DNA of 64,000 nucleotides from Rattus norvegicus (GCF_036323735.1 NC_086031.1:45094725-45158724), one strand, 5' to 3'. Counted from the stretch's first letter, positions 11,601 to 24,536 are shown. The notes: generated by a model not told the origin, from the letters alone. A program made the numbers and translations.

Positions 11601-14600
11601 ACATCCCAATGACTTCAAAGGGCAAAGAGTCCTTCACTGAGATTCCTCTCATTTCGAGGCAAGAGCTGGCAGCGCCTCTCCTCCCTGCGGATACTCTCTG
11701 AGCTTTCACGAGAGAGGTCAGTCGGGCAGTAAAGATTATTACACATTACACCTGTCAGAGGGCATCCACGCTGGCCCAGGTACTGGTGACCATTCAGTGC
11801 AGAGCGAGTCAGCAAGCCCCTCACCTGCCCTTGGTGTCTGGGGCCCTGGGTAGACTCTTCTGCCACTGCACACTGCCAGAGCCGCCTGGCGACAGCTGGA
11901 ACCCAAATCTCAAAGTCACACGATTAGTTAGCAGGGCCTCAAACCTAGACCGCTTGATGGTCTACTGTTGGTTTTCGTTTTGTTACTGTTTAGATTATTT
12001 TTTCTTTTTTATCTAGCACATAACCCCTAAAAGCAGGTCCATCTCTATTATATTTGAACTTATGTATGAACTTATACACCTCGAAATATAAAATATTAGA
12101 GTTTAAGATCCTCAGGGGTATCAGTCCTAAGTAGCAGAAAAGACACACTTCAGTCTTACATGTACGATAACATCTAGATGTTCTGGCATGACCCCCTTCT
12201 CCCTACCAACGCCCCCATTGACAAGGGAGGTGTGTAAAAGGCTTCTTGGGAGAAGACCAGGGAGCTGAGTTTGAGGCTGACAGGTCTTCAGTAGCAGCGT
12301 CACTTCCTGCTGGCAACCAGATAGCCTTAGGAAACCCACACCGAGAGCAGGTTCCACAGCATATGGCTACACTGCCCACAAGCAAGCAAGGCGTTGATAC
12401 ACACCAGGGAGCCTTTCTGCAGCAGCCCAGCCTCTTCCCCAATGGGATAGAGGAGGTGACAAGGATGACCAAGGAGTGCCCATTATTACTCAACTATCAA
12501 GAGACGTTGCATTCCTACCAATAACTCTCCCCTGCCCACTCACCTCCATCCAAGGTATGGAGCCACAAAAACATGGTGGATGGGGGGGGGGGGGACTGAG
12601 ACCTCAACATGACCCTTAGGAGGGTGTGACACAGAGAAGAGGCAGGCCAGTGAACACCGATGTTCCACACAAACAACCAGGGAGAGCAAAGCAGGTCTGC
12701 TGTGGCACCTCAAAACTATTCATCTTCCCCCCCAAAAAAAGAGAACACCATGTTTCCCAGACCCTACACCAATATGAGGCCCAGAGAGAGAGGCCCATGA
12801 TGGTTTTTCTCCCTAACTCCCCCGACTTTTAGCCACCTAACCATAACTTTAACTAGAGATTTCAGATTCCGTGAAAAGTCCAAAATTCAAATGAAAAAGG
12901 ACCGTTGGATATTAACTAACCCATTTCTAATCCTGCATCAAGAGAGACCCAGAGTCCTGCTTTAGTAGAAAGGTCAGGATCACGCCGGGATAACATGTCT
13001 GCTGTCATCTTCCAAAAGAAATATTCTCTGAAGGCAGAAATTCAACCTTTCTGTCCAAAAATGTACAAACCCCCAACCTCAATGCCACCTAGCCTTTCTT
13101 TAGAAAATCCACAAGCCCTGCCCCCTTCTCCCCAAAAAGCAAAACAAACAAAAAAGAAAAAAAAACCACTTTAAAGCTGATTTGACCCCAAGACAAGTTA
13201 CATTCAGTCCTCGAGCCCCACTGCTCCTGACCTACTTGGTCTCCTGCTCTTCCCCTCAGCTCTAGCCACAGCCAGTTTCAAGACTTCTGGCAGGTCCGTT
13301 CATTCCTCAGGGGCCCAACAAGTTCCCACTGCCACTAGCCAAGGCTTCCCTCCCTCGCAGACGCCTGTCTTTCAGAACACCTCTATTCCTGGTCACGCGA
13401 TGCAGCCCCCAGAACAGCAAAGTCCAGTAGTCTTTCCTGTGAGAATCAAAAAGCTTCTGCGTGCTCAAACTGTGGCTGGCAACTGCATTTTCCATTTGGT
13501 TTTATGCCTGCATATTGGCTACTTTTACATAAACAGCTATGTACAAAGAATGGCCACCATACCTGACAATGCTGCCCTAGACTACATTTACTGATCTTGC
13601 CTACTCCAAATAGGTTTCTTGACCCCCAACATTTTATAGGGCATTAATGCCTCTGTCCTCTAGCCTAATAAACATGTGGTCAATGCTCCACAAACCGTCG
13701 ACTCCCTGGAACCAAACTGGATGGCACGATCCTCCCCTCCTGTTTTCATCCAGCAGGTGTCAAACTGAGACTGCCCCTGCCAGCCACACTATCGGGCCAT
13801 CTCTCCAGTGAGGACACAGAATGAGGACATTGCTGGAGAGGTGGGGCCCAGGCAGTGAGAGAGCGCTGGTGTTGCCCTTCAACAATGTCCCAGACAATGG
13901 TGAGAGGTTCTAATCTCCCCATCGTGTTACCAAAAGCAGCTACGTCACTGACCTAGTGAGGGAGGCACACTGGGGAAAGAAACTACAGGACCTTGCTTCC
14001 CTATCTGCGCAATGGAAAGATAAACAGAGATAAGTTATGACAACATTCCGTATCTTGCAAAGCAATAACACGCTTCACCTAATCGGCACTGAACAGCAGA
14101 GTGGGACAATAATACCAGCTTTAATTAAATTTGCTCAGCTAATACCTAAGCGTCACCATGACACAGTGAGGCAGAACAAAGTCATGTAGCCCCATGGGGA
14201 AGAGAGACAGCTCATACACAGACGGATTGAGACTGGGTGTCCCTACCAAAGAAATTACAGAATCCCCAAAGAGTAATAAATAAGATGTCTATCACAAACT
14301 CCTTAATGGGGGTGGGGAGACCTGCTATGCATCCAAAACTCAAGGGTCAGAGCAGCTCCTCACACCCCAGGCACTCTGAAGCAGCAACCGGACACTCGCT
14401 GTCAATACCACGGCAGTTACAAGTCGAGAGGGGCCCGAGACTAGGAAACCGAGGAACTGGGTTCAGTTCTCGCCTCGGTCAAGGGAATGGCAGGAATCAC
14501 CACTTGCCTTCAGCAAGTTGTGTCTTCATTCTGGGCCTGGGTTTTCTCATCAACTAAATGAATGTGTTGGATGGTGATGACCTCTCAACTCGCTTCGAAC

Positions 14601-14767
14601 TGACTGGAAGTGTGTGCATGACTAGGGGCTAGCAAGCAGGGACGGGCAAGCAAGGTGACAGCGTCCACCAGAAGCATCTAAACATCGGCTTTCCCAAGAG
14701 AATAAAGAAAAGTAGCAGGACCAACTGGTTCCTTTACTTATTTATTCTTATTTTATGTGTAGGGGTG

Positions 14768-14820
14768 TTATGCGTTTGTGTGTGCGTGCATATGCATGTG
14801 TGTGTGTGTGCATGCGTGTG

Positions 14821-14851
<31 letters not shown>
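14768..14851. repeat. (TG)n microsatellite, interrupted
   Basis: GT-rich run with CATG interruptions, ending in about 15 pure TG units. Confidence 0.9.
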
Positions 14852-16589
14852 CTCAAGTGCATAATGGTGAGCACAGAGGACAGAAAGAGCTCAGATGTCA
14901 GAGCCCCTGGAACTAGAGTCACAGGTAGGTGTTACCCACCTGAGTCCTCTGCAAAAGCAGCAAACGCTCCTCACAGCTGGGCCATCCTTAGGTTAGTTTT
15001 TATTTTTTTTAAGCCCCGGTTTCACTTAATAGAACAAAGAGCAGAACCTAGGAGCAGCCTTCATTTCCCATCATTCCTCGGGGCTATAAGACAGGCTTCT
15101 AAATCCCCATGAGAGCCAGGCTGGGCACTACGTCCCTAGGCATGGACTCAGTACACTGTATAGAGCACAGGTCTCTTCCCAGTACCCAAAGGGATCATCA
15201 ACCCAGCCTGTTCCACTGTTTCCTCTCCCCGTGCTGCCCCCACTGTTTTGAAATCATTTCACTACTCAGCACCTAAAGTTTTCAAAGCGTAAGACTCGGC
15301 GGCAGTGGTGGTGCGTGCCACTGAAAGAGGATTTCTTTTAACCAGATTTCCCTCAAGGCTGCGATTATGTCTTAGCCAATATTTGGGTATGAAAATGCTG
15401 TTGACACGGCTGCCACTCTCCAAACATCTTGGCTCTCCTTTCTTCCTCTACTCAAAATCTCAACACAAAGATGTACGGGAAATCTGCAATCTGCCATCTG
15501 AGTCAGCCTTGAAGATCTGGGAGCGGGCTGCTTGTCAAAACAGTCTTCACCTACCCCTGACTAGAGAAGGGTTAGCATGAGGATGGTTTAATATGCTGCT
15601 AGCTTCTTTTCCTTTCAAAACTATCCAAAGGAGAAAAGTACACGAACTTCCGTTAACTATACCAGAAATCTGAATTGACAGCCTAGAGCACTTCAGAGGA
15701 CAGTGTATTCAAACAGAATAGGAAAGGGTAAAGCAGGTTTTTCTGTTATTGTTGTGAAGTCTTTAGACTGTGTTCCAGCTAAGCAAGAGAATGAACAGCC
15801 AGTGTCCCCGGTCTGCTGATGGGTAAAGGCAGATGGCACGGCAGAGAGAGAAATGTTTCCGGAAAGAACATCTGTCACTTCCTCAACAATACAGTTAACT
15901 GTGGTCAAACTGTTCCTTAGCCTCCAGTCCCCAAGGTCAGAGCCACCGTTCGACCCAATCAACTCCTTTCCTCACTTACTTACTAACAGGGAAAGAGAAG
16001 TGAAAAGTACAAACGCTTCAGTATTTGGGGCCGTGTTAAGAGTCCCTCCCCAGCATTCACACCAAGCAACATTTTTAATGTGATGCTGAAGATGAAAACA
16101 GCAAAAACATACAAAGTCCCAGGTTTTGGTCCCGCATATGACAACAGTCTCAACTCTATCTGTACTATAGTCTATCTGTACTATAGAAGGGCTGGAACAA
16201 AGCAAGTTGTGTGGGCTGAGGGGGAAGAGAAAAATATAACACAGGAAGTAGTTTGCTCCTCCAATCATTGAGACACCTCGGGAGAAAGAAACCTGACAAG
16301 TGACCTTTAGAGATACGGTGTAACCTGAAACCCTTGAGAGAAGAAAACTTTGCAGTGACCCTGAATGACAGAGTCCGGTGGTTCACTAAGACCTTTTGAA
16401 ATTCCCATTCTCCACTACCACAGACAGAAACAGAGGCAGGCAGACGTAGAGAAATTAAGAGTGGGTTTCCCAAATGCAGGAATAGTGTTTTCCTGCCTTT
16501 GAGTCTCCAGCTACGAGGGACCAGTTTATCAGCACTGGGCCAAGCCTTGGCTTACAGACAAGGCTTCCAACGGTGGAGGGAGCAATGGA

Positions 16590-17712
16590 AACAGCGCGGC
16601 GCAGCCTAAGGGGTAGCGCAGGCCAGGCGCTGGCGGTTCCAGACAATCGCGGGACACGGAGGCGGGGTCCCCAGTCTCCAGCGCCGCGCCGACGCGCCCC
16701 AGTGCTGCGCGCCGACCTCGCGAGGCCGGAGAGAGCGAAGTCACATTCCGGCTCCCAAATAAGGAGTAGGGTTAAGGAAACCTCAGAGAGCGAACTTCTC
16801 CAAACCGACCGACCAACCAGCTCAATGAGTAAAGGGCCTTTTGTGCCCGCAGAAAGGAAGGAGGGAGGGAGGATGGGGCCACCGTGTCCTCGGCTCCGGG
16901 TGAAGCGATCAGAGGCCGTCCCGGACCCAAGCGTGGCCTCCCGGCTGGATCCCACTCACACCCCAACATGGCAGTCCCCGTGAGTCCTCTCGGGTGCCGG
17001 CCACTCGCGGGGTGACCGGAAGCTGCACCGGATCCCAGCGCGATCCCGGGCGGCCCAGACTTACCTTTAGGGCGAATTTTTGCTGGGTTCTCTTGTCGAA
17101 GATCCGCAGCACCTTCCCGTTGATGCCCAGGCCAAGCACTTGGCTGGTGACCTTGTAGTCGTCGGTGATGGCGTTCTTTCGGATCTGCAGGCCCGACTTG
17201 ACGTGGAACTGAGGGAACGGCGGCGGCGGCTGGGCCGGGGCGGGTGGTGGCGGGCTGGGGAACGGCGCCGGCGGAGTCTGGCCCGGAGAGCCCGACAGCA
17301 TGGTGCCCGGCGACTCGCGCGCAGAGGAAGGGGCCGCGGCAGCCCCCTCCTCCGGCTCGGGCCCGGGTCCCCGCCACGCCCCGCCCGGCGGCGAAGTTTG
17401 CTCCGGGCTGGAGCCGGCTGCCCCGCCCCGGCCCGGCTCCAGGCTCGGCGGGTCGCGGGGCCCCGTGGGTCCCGCTGTGCGCCGCGGGCGCCCACCAGCC
17501 CTGCTCCCTCCCCCCGGAGACGAGCGCTCCGGGGAACGCGGGACGGCGGGGCCCGGCCGGGGGAATCGCCGCGCCGAGAAGTACCAGCCCGGGGGCGGCG
17601 GCCGCGTCACAGGCTGCTCAGCGTCCTGGGCTAGTCCTTAAAGGGGAGGATCGAGGGTGGGGCTTGGGAGAGGCGTGGGCTTGGGGGAGGGGTGGGCCTT
17701 AAAGGGGAGGAA
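16590..17712 (-). promoter_or_regulatory. Mapkapk2: Mapkapk2 CpG island, 5' UTR and promoter
   Basis: GC-rich sequence dense in CpG spans the start of intron 1, exon 1 and the upstream region. No TATA box is visible. CCGCCCCC and TGACGCGG (a partial CRE-like half site) lie near 17590-17610. A 15-base direct repeat containing the near-CArG CCTTAAAGG occurs at 17636-17650 and 17697-17711. The reading frame of MK2 stays open for 103 codons upstream of the ATG, to 17610, so the 5' UTR contains no in-frame stop there. The transcription start was not determined. Confidence 0.75.
17065..17301 (-). CDS. Mapkapk2: Mapkapk2 (MK2) coding exon 1, residues 1-79
   Basis: This is the first exon of MAP kinase-activated protein kinase 2, the p38 substrate kinase that phosphorylates HSP27 and TTP and controls cytokine mRNA stability. 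The ATG is at 17299-17301 in good context (CACCATGC, A at -3). The 79 codons begin MLSGSPGQTPPAPFPS, continue through a proline-rich SH3-ligand-like N-terminus (about 9-30) and FPQFHVKSGLQI, then reach the kinase start with the glycine loop LGLGINGKV (about 56-64). The exon ends at FALK, whose Lys 79 is the ATP-binding lysine. The donor AAAG|GTAAGT is strong (GT at 17063-17064). The short proline tract relative to human MK2 is as in mouse. The rest of the gene (MLQDCPK... onward) is not in the window, so the CDS is partial at its 3' side. Confidence 0.97.
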
Positions 17713-17989
17713 GTCCAGTGGCGGGAGAGCATAGGGAGTGCGAGCTAGCGGTCAGGAAGAGAGCACCAAGAAATCCTAGTTCTTAACCCGGGCCGGGCAG
17801 AGGGAAAGGGAAGGAGGGCAAAAGAAAAGAGGCTGGATAATTCAAACAAAACCCTCACTTCTCCAACTGCTTGGATCTAGAAGACAGGTCATCGGGGAAT
17901 TTGAGGAGGCGGTGTATTTTGAAAGAAACGGATAATTGATAAGAATCTTCCTACGTGGACCCTGGGGGTGGGGGCTACCCGGGCAGTGC

Positions 17990-18021
17990 GGGGAGCCGGG
18001 GGCGGAGAGGGGGGGCGGGGG
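17990..18021 (+). other. G-quadruplex-forming motif upstream of Mapkapk2
   Basis: Four G runs (4, 5, 7 and 5 bases) with loops of 4, 6 and 1 base satisfy the usual quadruplex pattern. A further G5-T-G5 run lies at 17964-17974. It is about 350-400 bases upstream of the Mapkapk2 5' UTR region. Confidence 0.7.
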
Positions 18022-18220
18022 TTACAGAGACTATTCATCCTAAGATTAGGCGTCAGGCAATAGTAAGGATTTCCTTAATATACTTGTGAGTTTTACTTTT
18101 TTTTCCCTCATGGACTTACTGGTTTTCTGAGACTGTATTGCTGTGTTATCATGACCAATTTAGTTATTATGCATTTGAACATATTTTTATGTAAACCCAA
18201 CATGACCCAAGATAGGAAAG

Positions 18221-18337
18221 GGATGAGGCACTGTAGCTGCCTGTAATCCAGGGTTATCTGCAGGAGGTTGAAGCAGGAGGATGATGTGTCAGAGGGTCAG
18301 CCTGAGCAACAAAGGCAGACTGTGTCTCAAAATACCC
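18221..18337 (+). mobile_element. B1-type SINE, old
   Basis: Diverged 7SL pattern: ctgcctgtaatccagg, gaggttgaagcaggaggatg, gtcagcctgagcaacaaag and ctgtgtctcaaaat. Confidence 0.6.
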
Positions 18338-19279
18338 ATAAACTTCATGTCTCTCTGGGAGGTACACCTATGCCTTTGTGTTCTAAACTCATTGAGATTA
18401 TAGACCAAGGGGAAAGGCAAGGGGAATAGTTCTTGGGTGGTTGAGGAAATCATCCCTGAGGCTATGACCAATAACTATTCCTGTAGCAGCCTAGTTCTAG
18501 TAGAAGTAGAAAAGGGCATTGGAGACATAGCCCAGGAGAATAAGGTTCATTTGCTTTTCCCTGTTTAGATTTCCAGAAGAGGCTTGTCCCAAGGAAGACA
18601 GAGGTGGACAGGTGAAGGACAGTAGTTCCCCTCTTGAGATCCAGCAAAACTGAGACGACTGGTGCCCTTTCAAGAAGCACTTTTTTCAGCACTAGGTTCC
18701 ATGCTCCTGGCTTACCCCTGTGGTGATAATGCTAACCCAGGGGAATGGATAGATGCAGTAGTTGGGTCAGCAGTGTGGCAGATACAGGCCTGGGAATAGA
18801 AAGCAAATTAGCTCACTTCAGTCTGCAGCTGGACAGATCCCTTCCACATTGCACACAGGCTAGACAAGTCCCGGTTTCAACGACACTGCTTGAGGCTATG
18901 GAGATGCAGGAACAGGGAAAGGAATCTGGAGATGAGGAGGTGGAAGGCCTCACTGGCTCCAGCGGAAGGAGTTCCCATCCTGACTCACTCAGCTCTGTGT
19001 TGCCCCATGTACCCACAGAGGGTCTTCAGAACTTCTCATTGGCATTGGCCGTCACCTGTCTCTTTGAGCTATTCAGAGGCAGTGAGGCACAGTGGGAAAC
19101 TACAAAATAGAAATGAACAGAATCCAGCTGTCCTAAAAAGGTGTGAGAGGTATAACATCCAATACCAGGAATAAAAATTTTCAATTCCCTGGGTTGCATA
19201 CTGGGCTTCTCAAAAGGAGCCACTGACAATTTAGTCAGTGACAAACTGAACTAGGGGGGATATCTCCAGAGCTGAGACA

Positions 19280-19628
19280 ATCTCCTGGACACCTGGCCAG
19301 AGGAGATAATGGGGCCAGAGCTGAGCTGGTCTCTGGAATTCAAGGTCTCATCAAATATAATGAAACTAACATAGCAGCCAGTCAAAAGTATACTAACGTC
19401 ACTGCTTTGCCCCTACCATTCATAGTAGAGGTTATTAGAGGTTATCTAATCCTTCTGGAAAAGTCCCCTAGCACTGAATTAAAGGAGGCCTGCAAGCCCC
19501 TCAGGTTCTCACCATTTCCATGAATGGTTGACCCCTGCGTGCTGGTAATTTCTGCAGAATAAACACTCTTTGCCTTTGCATGCTATTTGAGTCTGGGGTC
19601 TTCCTTCAGCAATTCTTGGACCCTAACA
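19280..19628 (+). mobile_element. Probable solo LTR fragment
   Basis: The 3' part has LTR R-U5 character: gaataaacactctttgcc (poly(A) hexamer), TTTGCATGCTATT, then a ggggtcttcc stretch and an end at gaccctaaca. The family is not identified and the 5' boundary is a guess. No internal retroviral genes are present. Confidence 0.45.
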
Positions 19629-19999
19629 GGTACCTTAAGCAAACCATTCTTAGCAGCTCTCTCTGGGAAAATGAGAAAGATCCTAACATTTCCATTTATG
19701 ACTGAGGAGAAACTGAATGTGATGGCGTCCACGAGAACGCTTTACAGAGCATACAGCATCAGTTCTCGTGAAAGATTAAACACCACCATCCCTCCAGCTT
19801 TGCTTCCTTGTTCCTTGTTCTGTTCCCATTGTGTGGCGACCTGTTCCGGACACTGAGCAGCCTTCCTGTGTAAGGGGAATTCTGGGAAGATGCCTAGACC
19901 TGAGGTCTTAGGAATAATGGATCACAGAGACCCAGTGAAGCGTTTCTCCTGGAGTTACAAAAGCCAGATGAAGCTAGAGAGCACACAGGACAACCACAA

Positions 20000-20064
20000 C
20001 ACACACACACACACACACACACCACCACCACCACCACCACCACCACCACCACCACCACCACCAC
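20000..20064. repeat. Compound (CA)n-(CCA)n microsatellite
   Basis: An AC run (to about 20022) joins an ACC run (to about 20064). Confidence 0.95.
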
Positions 20065-20950
20065 ACCACACACCAGAAAAGAACACTCATGTGAGCACAG
20101 CTCCAAAGGACAGGGCACCTGGCATGGAGCAGTATGGATGAGTAACCCATGGCTAGCTGGCCGGTAGGACGAACCACAGGAAAAGACACTACAAGAGACC
20201 CAGAACCTTCCATTCTAACACTGGGTAGCCATGTGACCTTACAAAAGTCCCTTGCCCCCTCAGTTCCTTCTTTCCTGTCTAAAAAAACAGTAGCGATGGC
20301 ATCTGTTCTGCCCACGTTGTAGAGATATTATAAGGACAAAATAAAGCCCAGAGTCCTGCTTGTCTAACACCAGGCTCTCAGCCATCTGTAGTGAGCTGCT
20401 CAAGCAAAAGCTGTTGAGGATGTGTAAAAGCACTTCAAAAGGTGGAAGTCAGGTTGGGGTTGTAGATCAGAAATAGCGTATACACTTATCATGTGAAAAG
20501 TCCGGGCGTGAGCCCCAGAAAAGCATTACAAAGATGTAGGGAATCTAGTTACAAAAAAACATTTAGGATTTATATTGACATGCAGATCAATACCGTGTAA
20601 TATAGCATACATGAAGACAATTGAAGCACCACACGTATATAGAATTGTATCAGTTGCCGTCCTGGATTCATGGCTCACGTTGGTTGTTAGAGGATTGGTC
20701 TCTGCATTTCTGTTTTTCTTAAGTCATAGTTCCTTAATAAATCCAGAGGCACCTGTGGTCCCACTGCCGAAAACATGAACTCAGACTTGGACAACAGCGT
20801 GCATCTAAAGCGTTGAATCCTCAGACAACCCTCCGGCCCATCCCCGTGTGTCACTCAAGACAACCATCACTGCGCGCTCTAGTCACCTTTCCCGGGCTTC
20901 CCTCTTTATACGGCTTTAGTTTAGGAAGACATGCTTAAAGGTGTCTTTAC

Positions 20951-21095
20951 AAGCCAGATAGAATGGTTTAAACCTGCACTCATCTTTGGAGGATGATGAG
21001 GGAGGATTGGTGCAAGCTCCGAAGCCACTCTAGGCTACATAATGAGTTTAAGGGAAGCCTGGGCTACCCGTGGCATGACTCTGTCTCAAACAAAC
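20951..21095 (+). mobile_element. B1-type SINE, old
   Basis: ctttggaggatgatgaggga, ctaggctacataatgag, gaagcctgggctaccc and gactctgtctcaaacaaacc follow the B1/PB1 plan at high divergence. Confidence 0.6.
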
Positions 21096-21764
21096 CAAAT
21101 TTTTAAAGAAATGATATAATGGATGAAGCTCAAAGTATCTTTTAAAAGAAGAGAAGTGGCCAGCAAGATGTGGTTACAAAGTATTCACCACCATCTCATG
21201 GCAGCAAGGGCAGCAACAGGTGAGTGATGGCTCTAAACCCAGCAGGTGTTCGGGTTTCTCACAACTTGGATTGTCTTGTTTAACTCTCAGGAATGTCTCT
21301 GTAGCTGAGATTGCCAGTTGATTTAGCCAGTCAATGTCATTTTAGCCTCCCACTCTTTGACAGTGACAGAGATGCAATATTTAGCTAAGTATATGCCTGT
21401 CTAAATACAAAATTCACTTCGTAATCTCTCTACGTCTGTTCCAGCGGGTTCCTATGCCAGATTTTAAGTTCTAGGCATTGACCCACAAATGAAAGTGATA
21501 TAAGGGAAAATGCGTTTCCTCTGAGGTTAGAACATCCCATCTTGGAGGAGCACTCCATAAGACATGGGAGTCTTGTGAAATAACAGGATGTTTTAAGGGG
21601 AAGTGAGGCATTCTGTCACAGAGAAGGTCTTTAACACCAGAAGTAAACAATTCGAAGGCTTCAAGAAGTCCCTGAAACTCCATGATCCAGTAGATCTCTC
21701 CTTCCCCAAGCATACATGGGTGTAAAGACTGTAGAGAGACACTATCAGAGAAGCAAAGTTGCCT

Positions 21765-22140
21765 AAAACAGGCTCAGACCAGCCAAGCTACTTGGGAGAA
21801 ACAGAGACCAGACCAGCTGCCTGGAACGGACTCGGACCAGCTGAACTCCCTGGAAAGGATACTCTCCAGCCCACTGCGCTACCTTACATTTTAATAACAA
21901 ACTCTGTGTTTCCAGTTTTCACGAGCGCCCACCCATCCTGGGATGATCTTCAGTGATGCGGCTTTCTCTGAGTCATTTCTGCCCCTGTAGTATCCCCTTG
22001 CCCATATTTCTGTAAGTAACACCACTGAAACTCTTTGATTAACCAGGTTGTACTTTGGTGGTACCCTTACTTTGGTCTGTCATTGGTTCCCTGTTCGGGA
22101 TGAGCAGAGGTTTGCTATGTCACCCCAGGAATAGTGTCAC
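21765..22140 (+). mobile_element. Possible LTR-type rodent repeat
   Basis: The motif GGACCAGCTGAACTCCCTGG and variants occur about three times, followed by tctgcccctgtagtatcccc and a late ggtggtacccttactttgg segment. This pattern is familiar from rodent interspersed LTR repeats, but I cannot name the family. Confidence 0.35.
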
Positions 22141-22974
22141 GAAACACCCCCCTCCTCTTTTCTCTTCCCTGTTAACTAGAATGAAAGTCTCTGGAAATTG
22201 GGCAGCCCTCTTGGATCATGGAAATGAAGGCTGTAGTTTGAGGGTGACAAATAAAATGACAAGGAACCCTGTGTCCTAGTGAATGTAGATCAATAATTTG
22301 AGTTTTAAAATACTTACATAGATCTTTATATGGACAACAAATGAATGCTCTTCTTCTTGAAGGGCATAGTGTTCTAGGCTTTCTATTACAGCAAGAGCTA
22401 CCCTATAACCCAACCCTATGTAATGAGTTGCTAGTCACAAACATCTATTCTATAAATGAGAAAAGTGAGCTCTAGAGAAATGACTCCATTGGGGTTGTTC
22501 TTCCAGCCAAGGTCAGAACCAAGTCTTTCTGACCCACAGTCCAAACTTATGGCTCCTATATAAGTCCTGAGCAGACATATTCCCATGTGTCCCTCTTGAG
22601 AGCTTTTGGGAGCTTCTGGCAAGAAAGCACTACTTGTGTGTCACTACCCAAAGAGCACCCTCTCCTACAGAGACACACTGCTCTTTTTGATGGAGCGTAC
22701 AGCCCTAGAGAGACACATGTGGAATGGTGAGGAATGAAGGTGGCGCCCTTTTAGCCACCCACATTGACAGTCTCAACTCTGTTAATAAATACCAAGATGT
22801 CGTAGTCAAATGGCCCTCACGCCCATCCACAAATTGTCGACGTCTAAGACATGGTTCTCCCATTCCTAAGCAAGAATATTCTAAAGAAGCATTGACTAGA
22901 ACCCCATTTTAAGTCGACTTTAAGTCTCACAGCCTTCTTTCCATCTTGGCCTGTTATGTTTTTATAACAATGTA

Positions 22975-23110
22975 GCCGGGCAGCGGTGGCAAACACCTTT
23001 AATCCCAACACTCCATCTCTGAGTTCGAAGCCAGCCCGGTCTACAGAGTGAGTTCCAGGATAGCTAGGGCAACACAGAGAAACCCTGTCCCAAAAAGCCA
23101 AACAAACAAA
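22975..23110 (+). mobile_element. B1 SINE
   Basis: gccgggcagcggtggc, cacctttaatcccaacac, gccagcccggtctacagag and gagaaaccctgtcccaaaaa. Confidence 0.9.
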
Positions 23111-24456
23111 GAAACAAACACCCCCCCCCAAAAAAAAACAAGGTCAATGACAGTATGTCTTCTCCAAACGTCCCTAGCCCCCAGTTCAAACCAACAAGGA
23201 GTAAAAGTTTCCTATTTTATTCTGATGTGGTATGAACGGTAGACGGTGCAGAGTGGAGACCTATGGACGTCAGTTTCTTAGAATGTTCAGAGAGCTTCTC
23301 TGGGTAAGACAGAACCACCTCTGACAGACTGAAAGACAGGTGCGCACAAATGAAGAAGCAGTTCTGTGTCTGTGGCTGGTATGGCTGACAGATCAGTGCT
23401 CCGAAGCCCTCACGCTGGCAAAGGACCATGACTCGATGCCCAAAGGCACCAAGCTGTCTTCAAGTCATAGGAGTAAATTTCATAGATAAACTGAGAAAAC
23501 TTCCAAAGCAGAACAATGGCATAAAATACATAAGAATCCTTAGTAACAGAAATGTCTGACCCAAAAAGCAACTTCAAAATAGTAGTCTCCGTGGTTCCCA
23601 TCCTCCCCTCCATTTCACAAAAAAAAAAGAAACTCTCCCCAAAACACGTGCTGCTGGCAATGACTTTCTGGGGACCCTCCTAGGGAAGGAAGTGCTGGGC
23701 TCCCCCCCCAGGAACCCTTGTCTGCAGCCCATTCTTGAAGCCACGGTGAGGAATAGCCAGAGCAGCTGTGAAGAACAGGAATGGAAAGAGAAAGAGGAAA
23801 CTACCAGAGAGGAATGGAAACTTGTCCTCTGTAAGTCAACAGACACACCAGGCCGGCCCAATGGCTCTTAAGTCTAGATCGCACCACCGGGCCGCCAAGT
23901 GTCAGGAAGAGAGGGAAGTATCTACTTGCGTTCCAGAAGGCCCAGCCCAGGTTCCTGTATCAAGGGTTCTGCCCTCTGGTGTCCTGCACACCACGTGTGC
24001 TCCCCACTGTACAGCATGGATAATGCACTGGGGGAGGAAGCAAAGAAAAAGGAGCTCACCATCCAGGACTACAGTACAGCTAGAGTAGATCAGTGAAAAG
24101 GACCCATGGCTCTTTGCCTGGTGACCAGGTGACGCCTGGTGAACAGACTGGAAGGAGTGTAGGGAAAGGTAGTGAAGACGCATGTGAGACAATACAGACA
24201 TAGGTTTCTTTAAATGTAGAATGATGAACAGCTTCACGGAAGAACAGAAGTTTGAAGCAGCCAAATAGGGAGGAATCAAATCCAGGGGTTCAAATTCCAG
24301 TCACACCTCAATGTTGCCTTGTATGGTGAAGAGATGTTATCCCCTTGACTCAACACAAGAGCGATATCCTGAACTGTTCTTGGCACATGGTAGCTAGCTT
24401 CTATCTGAATTGTTGTTATATGACAGATACTTTTCATAAGAATTATCTCATTCTGC

Positions 24457-24486
24457 GCTGGGGATGTAGCTCAGTGGCAGAGCACG

Positions 24487-24536
<50 letters not shown>

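Larger units (their letters stand above)
1..17062 (-). other. Mapkapk2: Mapkapk2 intron 1 (5' part, runs off the window)
   Basis: Downstream of the exon 1 donor no frame resembling MK2 exon 2 (MLQDCPKARREVELHW) occurs, so intron 1 exceeds 17 kb; it is also very long in human. It contains the listed minisatellites, microsatellites, SINEs and one ID. Long parts look like unique intronic sequence without a gene: about 1500-2580, 3380-5500, 7180-8560, 8660-14740 and 14860-16560. Short open frames here are scattered, share no family I recognise and lack splice context. Confidence 0.85.

Noticed and set aside
16573..17377. Open frames of 136-201 residues at the intron side of the CpG island
   Set aside because: GC-driven; the minus-strand one overlaps MK2 exon 1 in the wrong frame and runs through its splice donor.
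17080..17702. Long + strand open frames across the Mapkapk2 first exon (up to 184 residues)
   Set aside because: Shadow frames caused by high GC content opposite a real exon; no homology or start context.
17697..17705. SRF CArG box
   Set aside because: CCTTAAAGG has only five A/T bases between CC and GG, whereas the consensus needs six; retained only as an unexplained repeat.
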